Source: Bacteroidia bacterium (GTDB lineage: Bacteria; Bacteroidota; Bacteroidia; J057). From it: DNA of 44,132 nucleotides. The notes below the pieces were generated by a model that saw nothing but the letters and a program-made list of their open reading frames with translations, was not told the origin of the DNA and did no database searches. Positions 34,557-43,136 of the stretch are shown here, in pieces. Made by a program: the position numbers and the translations under genes. The first letter of the stretch is position 1, and each line of letters opens with the position of its first letter. The stretch spans positions 1-44,132 of the forward strand of contig JANQTF010000062.1 of assembly GCA_030731845.1 (NCBI GenBank), read 5' to 3'.

Positions 34557-35933
34557 TCACAACCAGGCCAATACCAATTGCGGGAACATCACGATAAAAA
34601 ACAAAACCACCAATTGGATGGCGATAAAGGGAATAATGCCTCGATACAAGATTCCGGTGGTGATAGAGGGAGGGGCAATTCCTTTGAGATAAAATAGGGA
34701 GAACCCGAATGGCGGCGTCAGGAAGCTTGTCTGAAGGTTCATCGCCAGTAAAATTCCGACCCAAACCAGTCCCATGTTTTCATTTCCCACCATGGTTGTT
34801 CCAAATACGCCATCTCCTTGTTCAATGTATTGGCGAAACAAAGGAGCTACCACGGGCACAATGATGTAGATGATTTCGATGAAATCAATGAAAAACCCCG
34901 CCACAAAAACCACTCCCATCACAATGGCAAGGAAAGCCCATGGGCCCAGGTTGGCCTGTTGAAGCAAGTCAAGTAAATAGGTCTCGCCGCCCAGTTTGCG
35001 AAAAACCAGCGAGAAAATGCTTGCCCCAATGATGATGAAAAACACCATAGAGCTGATTTTGGTGGTTTGCTGAGCTACCTCTTTCAGCAAGGTGAGGAGG
35101 GTGCTTTTTTTCTCGCCCCGCAGGGTGATCCATGTCAGGAGCCCCGCGCCAAAGGCACCAACTGCCGCCGCTTCTGTAGGGGAAGCGATCCCCGCGAATA
35201 TGCTGCCCAAAACCGCAAGGATGAGGAGCATGGGCATCAGAAAGGCGATGGCTACCTCTCTGGCAATCACCTTGTTGGGCCTGCCCCAAAAGTCCTGGAG
35301 TTCTTCTTTGGGGATTGGGGGAGCCAGTTGTGGTTTCCACCAGGCTATGGCAGTGATGTACAGCATATAACCAATCACCAATAACAGGCCAGGCAAAACC
35401 GCAGCTTTAAACAAAGCGCCCACATCTACCTGCAACACACTTCCGAGCAGGACTAAAAGGACTGAAGGGGGGATGATTTGGCCCAGCGTGCCAGAGGCCG
35501 CAATGGTGCCGGTGGCCAATTCGGGCTTGTAGCCCCGCTTGAGCATGGTAGGCAGGCTGATGAGGCCCATTGTTATGACGGTAGCTCCTACGATGCCCGT
35601 GGAGGCGGCCAATAAGGCCCCTACAATCACCACCGAAATGGCAAGGCCGCCCTTGAGGTTGCCTAGTAGCAAGCCCATTGTACTGAGCATTTTATTTGCC
35701 AACCCAGATTTCTCCAGCATGATTCCCATGAAAACAAAGAGGGGAACAGCCATGAGTACCGTATTGGACATGGTGCCCATGATGCGACTGGGAAGGAAGG
35801 CCAGGAAATGCGGTTCCAGGGTGAAAAGTCCAAAGACAAGCGAAGTGCCTCCGAGTACAAAAGCCACCGGAAACCCAGTTAAGACAAGTAAGAAGACAAG
35901 TCCAAACAGGACAAGGGCAAGGATTGGGTCCAT
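34557..35933 (-). CDS. dctM: TRAP transporter large permease (DctM)
   Basis: This is the large integral-membrane subunit of a tripartite ATP-independent periplasmic transporter. It moves an organic acid or similar solute using an ion gradient. The 458-residue protein has about twelve hydrophobic segments (ALVLFGLVFLLVLTGFPVAF at the start). Family blocks are SRIMGTMSNTVLMAVPLFVFMG, STGIVGATVITMGLISLPTML and SGTLGQIIPPS, then GIASPTEAAAVGAFGAG. It follows DctQ with 1 bp between the genes. A DctP substrate-binding protein is absent from the window. The substrate cannot be inferred. Confidence 0.96.
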   Translation of the reverse strand: MDPILALVLFGLVFLLVLTGFPVAFVLGGTSLVFGLFTLEPHFLAFLPSRIMGTMSNTVLMAVPLFVFMGIMLEKSGLANKMLSTMGLLLGNLKGGLAISVVIVGALLAASTGIVGATVITMGLISLPTMLKRGYKPELATGTIAASGTLGQIIPPSVLLVLLGSVLQVDVGALFKAAVLPGLLLVIGYMLYITAIAWWKPQLAPPIPKEELQDFWGRPNKVIAREVAIAFLMPMLLILAVLGSIFAGIASPTEAAAVGAFGAGLLTWITLRGEKKSTLLTLLKEVAQQTTKISSMVFFIIIGASIFSLVFRKLGGETYLLDLLQQANLGPWAFLAIVMGVVFVAGFFIDFIEIIYIIVPVVAPLFRQYIEQGDGVFGTTMVGNENMGLVWVGILLAMNLQTSFLTPPFGFSLFYLKGIAPPSITTGILYRGIIPFIAIQLVVLFFIVMFPQLVLAWL

Positions 35934-35934
35934 G

Positions 35935-36465
35935 TCAGGCGTGAATCTTCTGTGAGGGAGTAAGAATCAACAGCAGGGATTTAAGCGATTCGGCCCCTGA
36001 TTGTGCCAACAAAAGGATAAATGCAAGGGGAATGGCCAGCTTAATGGGGTAGAGTGCCTTAAGTCCCCCTGCATCTCCAGATTCTTCTGCCGATTGCCAG
36101 GATTGAAGAAAATAATCCCAGGCTGGAGGAATCAGAAAAAGGCACAAGGGAATGACAAGTAAGGAATGTCCGATCAGGTTGGTCAAGGCTTGCTGTCTTG
36201 GCGACCAATTCTGAAACAAGACATCTACCCGAACGTGCTGATCTTCCTGAAGGGTGTAGGCTCCGCCTAGCAAAAACATCAGGGAAAACAGATGCCATTC
36301 TACCTCAGATATCCATGCTGCACTTTCTGAGAGGAAATAGCGCACAAAAACATCGACAATAATGAGCAGCACCAACAAAGGATTGAGCCAGGATATTCCC
36401 TTGCCAATCCACCTGATGATCCCTTCAAGCCGGGAGATCAATACAATAAGGTATTTCGAGATCAT
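35935..36465 (-). CDS. dctQ: TRAP transporter small permease (DctQ)
   Basis: This 176-residue protein is the four-helix small subunit of a TRAP transporter. Landmarks are LLVLLIIVDVFVRYFL, the conserved SEVEWHLFSLMFLLGGAY, then EDQHVRVDVLFQ and the C-terminal IPLAFILLLAQSGAESL. It partners DctM, whose gene starts 1 bp after its stop. Its ATG (36463-36465) overlaps the TGA of the upstream PP2C-like gene (ATGA), so the three genes are translationally coupled. This is a strong signal that the PP2C-like protein works with the transporter. Confidence 0.93.
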   Translation of the reverse strand: MISKYLIVLISRLEGIIRWIGKGISWLNPLLVLLIIVDVFVRYFLSESAAWISEVEWHLFSLMFLLGGAYTLQEDQHVRVDVLFQNWSPRQQALTNLIGHSLLVIPLCLFLIPPAWDYFLQSWQSAEESGDAGGLKALYPIKLAIPLAFILLLAQSGAESLKSLLLILTPSQKIHA

Positions 36466-38549
36466 TGAGTTGCGACGCCCATTTCCTGCAAACGCTTTAC
36501 TGCATCTAAATAAAGCTGGGAGGAGGCACTTCTCAGGGAGCTGATAGCTGTAATTGTGTCACGACGATTGTGTCGCTCAAGCAGCAAATGCCCATAGAGA
36601 TACTCGCCTGCAGCCCAATGCAATCGCGCTGACTGCTGCGCATAGGTCAATGCCTTGGCTGGATCTGGGGTAACTCCCAGCCCTGAATGGTACATATAGG
36701 CCAATAAATAGGCTCCGGCACCATCGATCGCTTTGCCAGATTGCTCAAGCTTGTCTGCGCTGGCACTATAAAGGAAGTTTGAGTTCTTATCCTTGGCCTC
36801 CACAAATTGGCGCTTTCCTTCTGAGAGTAACCGCTTGAGCTCTGCCATGTCTGCCGCAGAAATTTCTGGCTCACTTGCCCTTACCCGCGCATTGGGAGCG
36901 CTTGCGGGTACAGATGTGGTGGCTGGCGCTTTAGCAGGCGTGTTGTCGGTAGAAGTCAGTGACCGAGTCCGTTGGTTGGTTGCATCGGCGATCAAGTCAG
37001 TTGCTGTGGGGGTTTCTGGCGCCACTTCCTGTTTGTTGGCTGCAAGCTGTGCTTCGCAGCTGTTTGCGAACAAGGTAGCTTCTTCAAACAAGGGTTGAGG
37101 CGCGGCGACAAGTTCCTTGCCATCGAGCTCCATGGCAGATTGATAAAACGACACGATTTTCTCGCAATCTTTGGACGGATCCTGCGACAATTCCTTGATC
37201 ACGATCAGATAGGCTTCTGCTACTCGTTTGGCAGGCATGATGGAATCGGGACCTTGTGTAGATTCCAGTAGCCGTTGAGCGTTTCTATATGCCTGTAGGG
37301 CGGCAAGGGCATTGCCCTTATCCATGAATTCATTTCCTTCTTTCACATATTGGCCCGGTGTGAGGTCAAGTTGGTCGAGTGGTAGATCCACAAGCTCCAT
37401 GGAAGGAAGGATGGTACTCATGAAATTCGCGGTCTGAAGTTTCATAGAGTCAACATATCGGCGTTCCTGATCGGTTTGCGCGATGGTACTTGCGCTGTCA
37501 AAGAGGGACTGGGCAATCCTGAATTCTTTGATCGACAGCTCAAAGTCTTTGTCTATGCTGGCATCTCGGCCCATTTGTAGGTGGATAGAACCATCATTTA
37601 CAACTTTTTCAAAAGGATTGTCTCTGGATTGAATGATGGCAACGAGGATCAGCGCAAGGATGGCGAGACCAAATGCACCTCCGATACCCCAGCCGAGATA
37701 GCGGCTCATGTTTTCTGTAAGGTCTCTGCTGCTTTTGGCATCTGTGTCTGTAGTTGTGGCTGAAGAGGCAGCAGCAACCGTAGCAGCAACAGGCTCCCTA
37801 CCTTGATCCGTCTTTATGCTTTCAATCGGGATGAGGTAGGCAGAATGATTTTCCTTGGCCAATCCGTTGACCACGAGGTTGTGGATTTCCTCCATGATGG
37901 CTTCTGGAGCGCTGTCCTTGGAGTTGGAAAACACGGCTTTGAGGGAAGCCGGATGAGCTTCCTGGTCCATTCCACTGGTAGCGAGGAAGAAAAAATCTCC
38001 GGGATGCAGATCCTCAATAGGAATGGATCGCAGCCTTACCTTTATCTCATCTTTGTTATGACCTTTGAGACGGGCATGCGGAGCTGGGTTTTCCATGTCT
38101 TGCTCCCACTGATCGGAGCCGGAAATGGTTTTGAGATTGCTGTTGTAGTGATAAACACGAGAATCGCCCACCCAGGCCAGGGTGACTCGGGTAGAGCCCA
38201 GATGAACCAATGAAAATGAAGCTGAAATACCTCCGGAATCTGAATTCCGGACAAGGTAATTGAGGAGCGAATCCTGTGCTTGTGCAACTGCTTTATCCAG
38301 ATGACTTTGATCGGCGTCTCCTTCTTTGAGAACATTCATGAAATGAGTGGCAATGCTCATAGCCACAATCTGAGAGGCACTTCCTCCATGGTCATTTCGA
38401 TTGATGCTACTTCCTTTGTCGCCATCTGAGACGATAAACAGTCGTGACTCCGGTGTTACTTCTCCGGCGATAGGATACACGAAATCTTCGTTATCTTCTT
38501 TGAGGCCTTTTTCGTGCAGGAAGATTGGTTGTTTTAGGAGTAGCTTCAT
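36462..38549 (-). CDS. membrane protein with degenerate PP2C domain and periplasmic TPR/Sel1 repeats
   Basis: This 695-residue protein has three parts. Residues 1-245 form a PP2C-like phosphatase domain with GLKEDNEDFVY, FIVSDGDKGS (Asp at about 42) and LAWVGDSRVYHYN (about 125-137). The usual late DG motif is TSGMDQ (191-196), and the final DN motif is EN (233-234), so metal-binding residues are altered. A transmembrane helix follows (about 286-308). The C-terminal half is presumably periplasmic, with a TPR-like motif (EGNEFMDKGNALAALQAYRN, about 405-425), a low-complexity Ala/Thr/Pro linker (about 510-560) and a Sel1-like repeat (AYMYHSGLGVTPDPAKALTY). It overlaps dctQ by four bases. It could be an inactive, signal-sensing partner of the TRAP transporter; that is inference. 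Confidence 0.8.
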   Translation of the reverse strand: MKLLLKQPIFLHEKGLKEDNEDFVYPIAGEVTPESRLFIVSDGDKGSSINRNDHGGSASQIVAMSIATHFMNVLKEGDADQSHLDKAVAQAQDSLLNYLVRNSDSGGISASFSLVHLGSTRVTLAWVGDSRVYHYNSNLKTISGSDQWEQDMENPAPHARLKGHNKDEIKVRLRSIPIEDLHPGDFFFLATSGMDQEAHPASLKAVFSNSKDSAPEAIMEEIHNLVVNGLAKENHSAYLIPIESIKTDQGREPVAATVAAASSATTTDTDAKSSRDLTENMSRYLGWGIGGAFGLAILALILVAIIQSRDNPFEKVVNDGSIHLQMGRDASIDKDFELSIKEFRIAQSLFDSASTIAQTDQERRYVDSMKLQTANFMSTILPSMELVDLPLDQLDLTPGQYVKEGNEFMDKGNALAALQAYRNAQRLLESTQGPDSIMPAKRVAEAYLIVIKELSQDPSKDCEKIVSFYQSAMELDGKELVAAPQPLFEEATLFANSCEAQLAANKQEVAPETPTATDLIADATNQRTRSLTSTDNTPAKAPATTSVPASAPNARVRASEPEISAADMAELKRLLSEGKRQFVEAKDKNSNFLYSASADKLEQSGKAIDGAGAYLLAYMYHSGLGVTPDPAKALTYAQQSARLHWAAGEYLYGHLLLERHNRRDTITAISSLRSASSQLYLDAVKRLQEMGVATQ

Positions 38550-38670
38550 TGATCGATAGTTGAAGTTGGGAATAAGGCTCGTTTGTATTGGATTTGCAAA
38601 TTAGGCCTTTTGTGAGAAATATAATCCAATTTTATCAATATTCATCTACGGTGCAATGCCGAATAATGCG

Positions 38671-38698
38671 AAAAAGCCTCCCGAGTTGGAAGGCTTTT
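38671..38698. terminator. bidirectional terminator
   Basis: A 7-bp stem with one mismatch (GCCTcCC / GGaAGGC) is flanked by a run of five A and a run of four T. It lies between the PP2C-like gene and the 63-residue ORF, 26 bp past the latter's stop on the minus strand. Confidence 0.65.
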
Positions 38699-38723
38699 CA
38701 TGTTTTAGAGACCATAGGGGTGG

Positions 38724-38915
38724 TCATGGCAAATCTTTGATCGAGGTAATCCGGTTTCTGAAAAGAGTTGTGGTTTGAGAACGGAGTCCAGACTCATGCA
38801 AAAGCGGAAATTCTTTCATCAGAAGATCCACTTCAGGCTGACTAAGCATCCGACTTTTACGAGTCATTCGGTTGTGAACGGCCCAGTCGGAATATGATTT
38901 TCTGATATAGTACAT
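38724..38915 (-). CDS. possible 63-residue hypothetical protein
   Basis: This frame encodes a basic, mostly helical peptide (MYYIRKSYSDWAVHNRMTRK at the start; LLMKEFPLLHESG in the middle). I do not recognise it and it has no signal peptide. It sits between two hairpin terminators, so it would be a monocistronic gene. The next upstream gene on the same strand starts more than 1 kb away (40120). The 140 bp upstream of its ATG shows no clear TAnnTTTG promoter. It might be a chance frame, or the region may encode a small RNA. Confidence 0.35.
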   Translation of the reverse strand: MYYIRKSYSDWAVHNRMTRKSRMLSQPEVDLLMKEFPLLHESGLRSQTTTLFRNRITSIKDLP

Positions 38916-39054
38916 ACAAATAGGTTGAGGGCCAGATGGAGTGTTAGAGGTAAATCCTGAATGTTCTCTACGATACTGATCTATGTAGTTTGAACGGAAA
39001 AACCATACCTGAGATTCATGATGTGGAAAACTTGGGTGTCACATGACTGTAACA

Positions 39055-39094
39055 AAAACTGAGCCATTTCATGGTGATGAAATGGCTCAGTTTT
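39055..39094. terminator. perfect 18-bp bidirectional terminator
   Basis: Arms AAAACTGAGCCATTTCAT and ATGAAATGGCTCAGTTTT (39055-39072 and 39077-39094) with loop GGTG pair perfectly. On the minus strand it follows the triple-SPOR gene by about 36 bp. Confidence 0.9.
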
Positions 39095-39130
39095 GAATAG
39101 TTTAATTCTGGGATAAGATCTCTGGCTGCA

Positions 39131-40120
39131 TCAATTAGCCATGATCCACATATTGGAGATTCCTTTTGCTTTGAGCGAGCGTTCATAGGCTTCTACCTCT
39201 TCTTTCGAGGCGGAGCTATAAAAGGAGACCCTAAATTTATCTTGATTTCCATTTTCCGGCCACATAATACTGGGAGAAATTCCCAATCCTTTGGCGGCTA
39301 CGACAAAATCGCTCGCCTCGTCATAGCGAGAGAAGCTTCCGCCAATCAGATGGTAGGTAACCTTGCGCGCAGCAATCGCGGAGCTGGAAGTTGGGGTAGA
39401 AATTCGGGCATTGCTAGAAGAGCTCAGGGGGCTCTGAGAAGTGCTTGAGCCGGACTCTTCCAATATCCAGAGTTCTTTTTGACCACTTCTGGTAAGCATG
39501 GTAGAATATGCCTGAACTTCAGGCCTGTTGTTGGCTACATATACCGAAACCCGGTATCGGGTCTCGTTTCCGGAGGGAAACACAACATAGGGTTCGAGTC
39601 CCTTGGCAGTAAGCTCAGCCACCTGCTGCATCGCAATGGCAGCAGTAGGGTGAGACCCGGCGATCAGGTGATAGCGGGAATTACTGGCTGCCGGGACAGT
39701 CACTGCCTGACCAGGAGATGCTACGCGCTGATTGCTCGTGGAGGTCGCCTGGGCACTTCGAGTGACTGGCGTTTGAAGGGAAAGAATCCATGGCTTTTCA
39801 GCCATACTTTCCTTGGTCACGCTTTTAGAAAAAGCTTCCACTTCGGCTCGGTTGAGCGATTGATAGCCGGAGACCCGGTACCAACCATTGTCGTTTTCTG
39901 GAAAAAGAATGATTGGATGATATCCGCCTGGCGTATTCTCCAATGCAGAAAGCATCTGGCTCGCTTTTTCGAAAGTTTTGTGGCTACCCATGATCAAATG
40001 GTAGTAACCATTTTGGGCAATCAGCATGGATCCGGCACTAAGCAGCATACCTGCCGCCAGAATTGTCCTCCTCAACCATCCGGACTGCTGTGACCGGTGG
40101 AGATTTGTTTTCTTAGACAT
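39131..40120 (-). CDS. secreted protein with three SPOR domains
   Basis: This 329-residue protein has a signal-like helix (RTILAAGMLLSAGSMLIAQ) after a basic N-terminus. Three SPOR domains follow (about 39-113, 149-220 and 255-327). Each has YHLIxGSH/F, then a helix, then a strand (for example YRVSVYVANNRPEVQAYSTM), with low-complexity Ser/Thr linkers between. SPOR domains bind denuded glycan strands at the division septum, so a role in cell-wall or division sites is likely. The upstream gene also encodes an SPOR domain of the same subtype. A strong terminator follows. The number of SPOR copies is unusual. Confidence 0.88.
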   Translation of the reverse strand: MSKKTNLHRSQQSGWLRRTILAAGMLLSAGSMLIAQNGYYHLIMGSHKTFEKASQMLSALENTPGGYHPIILFPENDNGWYRVSGYQSLNRAEVEAFSKSVTKESMAEKPWILSLQTPVTRSAQATSTSNQRVASPGQAVTVPAASNSRYHLIAGSHPTAAIAMQQVAELTAKGLEPYVVFPSGNETRYRVSVYVANNRPEVQAYSTMLTRSGQKELWILEESGSSTSQSPLSSSSNARISTPTSSSAIAARKVTYHLIGGSFSRYDEASDFVVAAKGLGISPSIMWPENGNQDKFRVSFYSSASKEEVEAYERSLKAKGISNMWIMAN

Positions 40121-40204
40121 GGGTTCTTCGTAATAACTAAGTGGGTACTAATGGATTGAAAGAACGGAACCACACATATACTTTCGGAGGAGTATAGAAA
40201 AATT

Positions 40205-41404
40205 TTAATAAGACCTTTCGGCATACACCCAGCCGGCCTGTCTTCCCATTTGTTTGAGCTTTTCTGCGTAGGCTGAAACTTTTTGGCGATCGCTGTCACG
40301 GTATATGGACACTCGATGGGGTTCGCCTGAGCCATCCTCTGCGAAGAGGATGATGGCATCATAGCCTTCGGTTTTCAGTTGGCTTACAAACTCCTGTGCT
40401 CTGGCAACATTGTTGAAACTACCAGCAATGAGGTGGTAATTCTGAATGGGGGCCAGCATACGGGAAGCGCTTTCGCCCGACTCTCCAGACCGAAACACCC
40501 CCATATCACCTACAGGTGAATTGTCGGCCATTGGGTTGCTATTTGCGGGAATGCCTCCTCTGGTGTTTGCCTGAGAACTTGCAATAGGCTCGCTTGTTGA
40601 GGAATCAATGAGAGGAGCTGCTTCTTGGTCAGAAATCGGTGAATCAGAGGCTGCGTTTTCTAATTCGGATATTCTGCGTGCTAGAGTGGGATCCTCGTCA
40701 CTGGAAATTCCTGTTGAGGAATTCTCATCATCACTTGTGACAGGCATTTCCATTGTGGATGGATCAGCCTTCACCATGGTAGAAGATGGATCCCCAAACC
40801 CGAGAGGACTGTATTTGGCGATAAGGAAACCCAACGCACCTAATAGCGCTATGACAAGGAAGAATTTCCAGCCTAGCAAGCGGTCCTTTGGGGTTATTTT
40901 TTCTTTAGAAAGAGTGTTCATTTCGTGCTTTTTCACAGGGATAGTAGGCGTTCCTTCAATTGATTTGTGTCTGTTTGCTTGTACTTTTTTGAGCCCAAAA
41001 GATTGGTTGTCAAGTACTTGCAAGGCTTGCTCATCTGTATGGAACGAAAATTCCCCGCTTGATGTTCGTGTTAGTTTACCTAACCCTGGAATGTCAAACA
41101 TTCCTTTTTCGGTTAATTCACTAACTATTTGTTCCTGCAATTTATATGCCAGCTCTTTTGCTAAATCAGTTGGAATCCCTTCTTTGTCAATCAAATAGGA
41201 TTCAAAGTCATACTGAGTAGGGAAGCCTTTGTTAAAATCAAGGGCAATGGTAGGTGGATATATAATGCCGGAGTCGGGGTCCCATCTTGCCGGCTGCTCC
41301 ATTCTCACGAAAGAACCCAGCTCACCAATCCTCAAGATCGGCAGCGCAGATAGCCCTCTGAGTAGAAAGGCAGCAGTCGATGGGTTGATGGATGAGTGAG
41401 CCAT
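40205..41404 (-). CDS. HU-CCDC81/SPOR membrane protein
   Basis: This 399-residue protein fuses an N-terminal pair of CCDC81-like HU domains (about 8-65, with LPILRIGELGSFVRMEQPA, and about 68-125, with MFDIPGLGKLTRTSSGEFSF) to a cytoplasmic linker, one transmembrane helix (about 176-197), a periplasmic acidic Ser-rich linker (about 205-310) and a C-terminal SPOR domain (about 320-396, NYHLIAGSFNNVARAQEF). This architecture is known in Bacteroidota as HU-CCDC81 and SPOR-containing proteins. It can link an intracellular HU-type domain to septal peptidoglycan. It lies 31 bp after the outer-membrane barrel gene and 84 bp before the triple-SPOR gene on the same strand. Confidence 0.85.
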   Translation of the reverse strand: MAHSSINPSTAAFLLRGLSALPILRIGELGSFVRMEQPARWDPDSGIIYPPTIALDFNKGFPTQYDFESYLIDKEGIPTDLAKELAYKLQEQIVSELTEKGMFDIPGLGKLTRTSSGEFSFHTDEQALQVLDNQSFGLKKVQANRHKSIEGTPTIPVKKHEMNTLSKEKITPKDRLLGWKFFLVIALLGALGFLIAKYSPLGFGDPSSTMVKADPSTMEMPVTSDDENSSTGISSDEDPTLARRISELENAASDSPISDQEAAPLIDSSTSEPIASSQANTRGGIPANSNPMADNSPVGDMGVFRSGESGESASRMLAPIQNYHLIAGSFNNVARAQEFVSQLKTEGYDAIILFAEDGSGEPHRVSIYRDSDRQKVSAYAEKLKQMGRQAGWVYAERSY

Positions 41405-41435
41405 AATTGGGTAGTGATAGGTGAAGGGCCTTTCC

Positions 41436-43088
41436 TTAAAATGCGATGCTCAGGCCTCCCAGAAAGTCAATTCTCCGCTCAGGGTAGTTATGCCAACGCT
41501 GATAATTGCTCCCGAGTAGATTATTCACTTTCAAAAATATAGAAAATTGATCAGTTACGCGATAGTCTCCTGAAAGATTTATATCAAGAAAGGTGCCTTG
41601 CTTGATTGGGTCACCGCTCGAAGTGAGGCTTGTGGTGCGGGCTCCAAAGACTAGAAGCTCTCCTCTTGCTGTCAATTTTTGGTTCCAGCGATACACGGCA
41701 TACAGATCTAAACGAAGGGGCGTAGCATGAAAGTATTTGAGCTGAGTGCTTGTGTTATAGATGTTTAGGTTCAAGGTGGCCCCTATATCGAGGAAGTCTT
41801 CTGGGGAGAAATTCACCTCTACTTGGGTTCCGGTCACGGTCATGAGTGAGTCATACACAAGGTCGAAATAGGTTCCGGCTGAATCCGTAAAATACATAAG
41901 TTGGTTTTCCAATCTTTTGTAAAATATTTTTGCACCGTAATCCACAGACTCCCCAATATTTCCTTTTCCTCCCAAATAGACATTCATTTTCTCAATTGTA
42001 GGACGAATTGTCACGTCTCTTTGCAGGTAAGGGTTGGTAAAAATCAAATCGTAGTACGTGTAGTTGGTCATCCCTGTGCTGTATCCAGCCAGGAAGGCAA
42101 ACTTATCTGGGATCACTCCAGCGCTCAGGTCGATCACCCCACCAAAATTGGAGAAGGATGCGGTATCAATGGAGTTGCGGAAGAAGTTGTACCTTACTCC
42201 ACCGCGAATTCTCACTGTGCCATTGTCAAATCCTATATATGGGGTGGCATTGAGGTAGAATCGGGTTTGTTTCACCTCTGCGAGATTGGCGTTGCTGAAG
42301 GTGAGGTCGCTCTCAAGGCCTGCCTTGAATTCTTTGGTGATGAAGTATGCTGCGTTGGGAGACAGGTCTATATTGCTCTCTGTGTTTCCTCTGTTGCCGA
42401 TGAAATACCTGAAATAGGCGCCCATGTCTGCTTCATAATCAGCATCTGGCTTGTAGTTGGTAGCCAGTGTGGCGCCGATTTGGGCTCTTGTAAACCCAAT
42501 TTTGAGGCTGTCTTCTCGGGCTACTTCGTCGTTGGAGAGCACGGTGTCGGCATATGGGAAATAGCTCGTATTGTACACATAGGCAGAGGCTCCGATGTTG
42601 TAATCGCGCTGGATGGAGGTCAGAGATAGTGTGCCATAGTCCTGCCTGAATTTTCGCAGCGGAATCACGTCATTATGAGCGGAGAGGTGATTGAAATCAA
42701 GGCCAAGGTCCATGTTGCCCTGACGACCATTGTGCAAAGAAAGCTTGGCATACGGCGTAATGAATCTTCCGATTCCCAGACTGAGAGAGTTATTGTAGAT
42801 ATCCTCTTTTTTGTCTTTTGGCCAGGGCTTGATCACTGGCGGAGCCGGATCAAAGTCGGTTTCTACATAATAATCGGCAGAATTGAACTGAAAGTCGTCG
42901 CGACTGGCTTGCTGTATCTCCTGATACGGAGGCTTGATAAAGGGCTTATTGCTCTCTATAACGTCTTCGATGCGCTCGTTTTCAAGCACAATGCTGTCTT
43001 GTCCTGCAAGCGGATCGTTTTGGGCAAAAAGGCTTCCTGATGTCATGAGAAGAACAAAGACCAGGAATGTATATGGGAACTTTTTCAT
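41436..43088 (-). CDS. plugless outer-membrane beta-barrel protein
   Basis: This is a protein of about 550 residues. It has a signal peptide (YTFLVFVLLMTSGSLFAQ), then an extended N-terminal segment of about 80 residues rich in Pro and acidic residues (FIKPPYQEIQQ and DFDPAPPVIKPWPKDK). From about residue 95 it has amphipathic beta-strands typical of a TonB-dependent receptor barrel (SLSLGIGRFITPYAKLSLHN) and ends in RRIDFLGGLSIAF. There is no plug domain or TonB box. It may be a scaffold or passive porin. ATG 43088 is chosen for the signal peptide. It lies 48 bp after the TPR gene on the same strand, so the two are probably co-expressed. Confidence 0.8.
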   Translation of the reverse strand: MKKFPYTFLVFVLLMTSGSLFAQNDPLAGQDSIVLENERIEDVIESNKPFIKPPYQEIQQASRDDFQFNSADYYVETDFDPAPPVIKPWPKDKKEDIYNNSLSLGIGRFITPYAKLSLHNGRQGNMDLGLDFNHLSAHNDVIPLRKFRQDYGTLSLTSIQRDYNIGASAYVYNTSYFPYADTVLSNDEVAREDSLKIGFTRAQIGATLATNYKPDADYEADMGAYFRYFIGNRGNTESNIDLSPNAAYFITKEFKAGLESDLTFSNANLAEVKQTRFYLNATPYIGFDNGTVRIRGGVRYNFFRNSIDTASFSNFGGVIDLSAGVIPDKFAFLAGYSTGMTNYTYYDLIFTNPYLQRDVTIRPTIEKMNVYLGGKGNIGESVDYGAKIFYKRLENQLMYFTDSAGTYFDLVYDSLMTVTGTQVEVNFSPEDFLDIGATLNLNIYNTSTQLKYFHATPLRLDLYAVYRWNQKLTARGELLVFGARTTSLTSSGDPIKQGTFLDINLSGDYRVTDQFSIFLKVNNLLGSNYQRWHNYPERRIDFLGGLSIAF

Positions 43089-43136
43089 TGATTCTGAACT
43101 AATGGTTGAAGGCAAGAGAGACAAAAGCAGGGCTAA

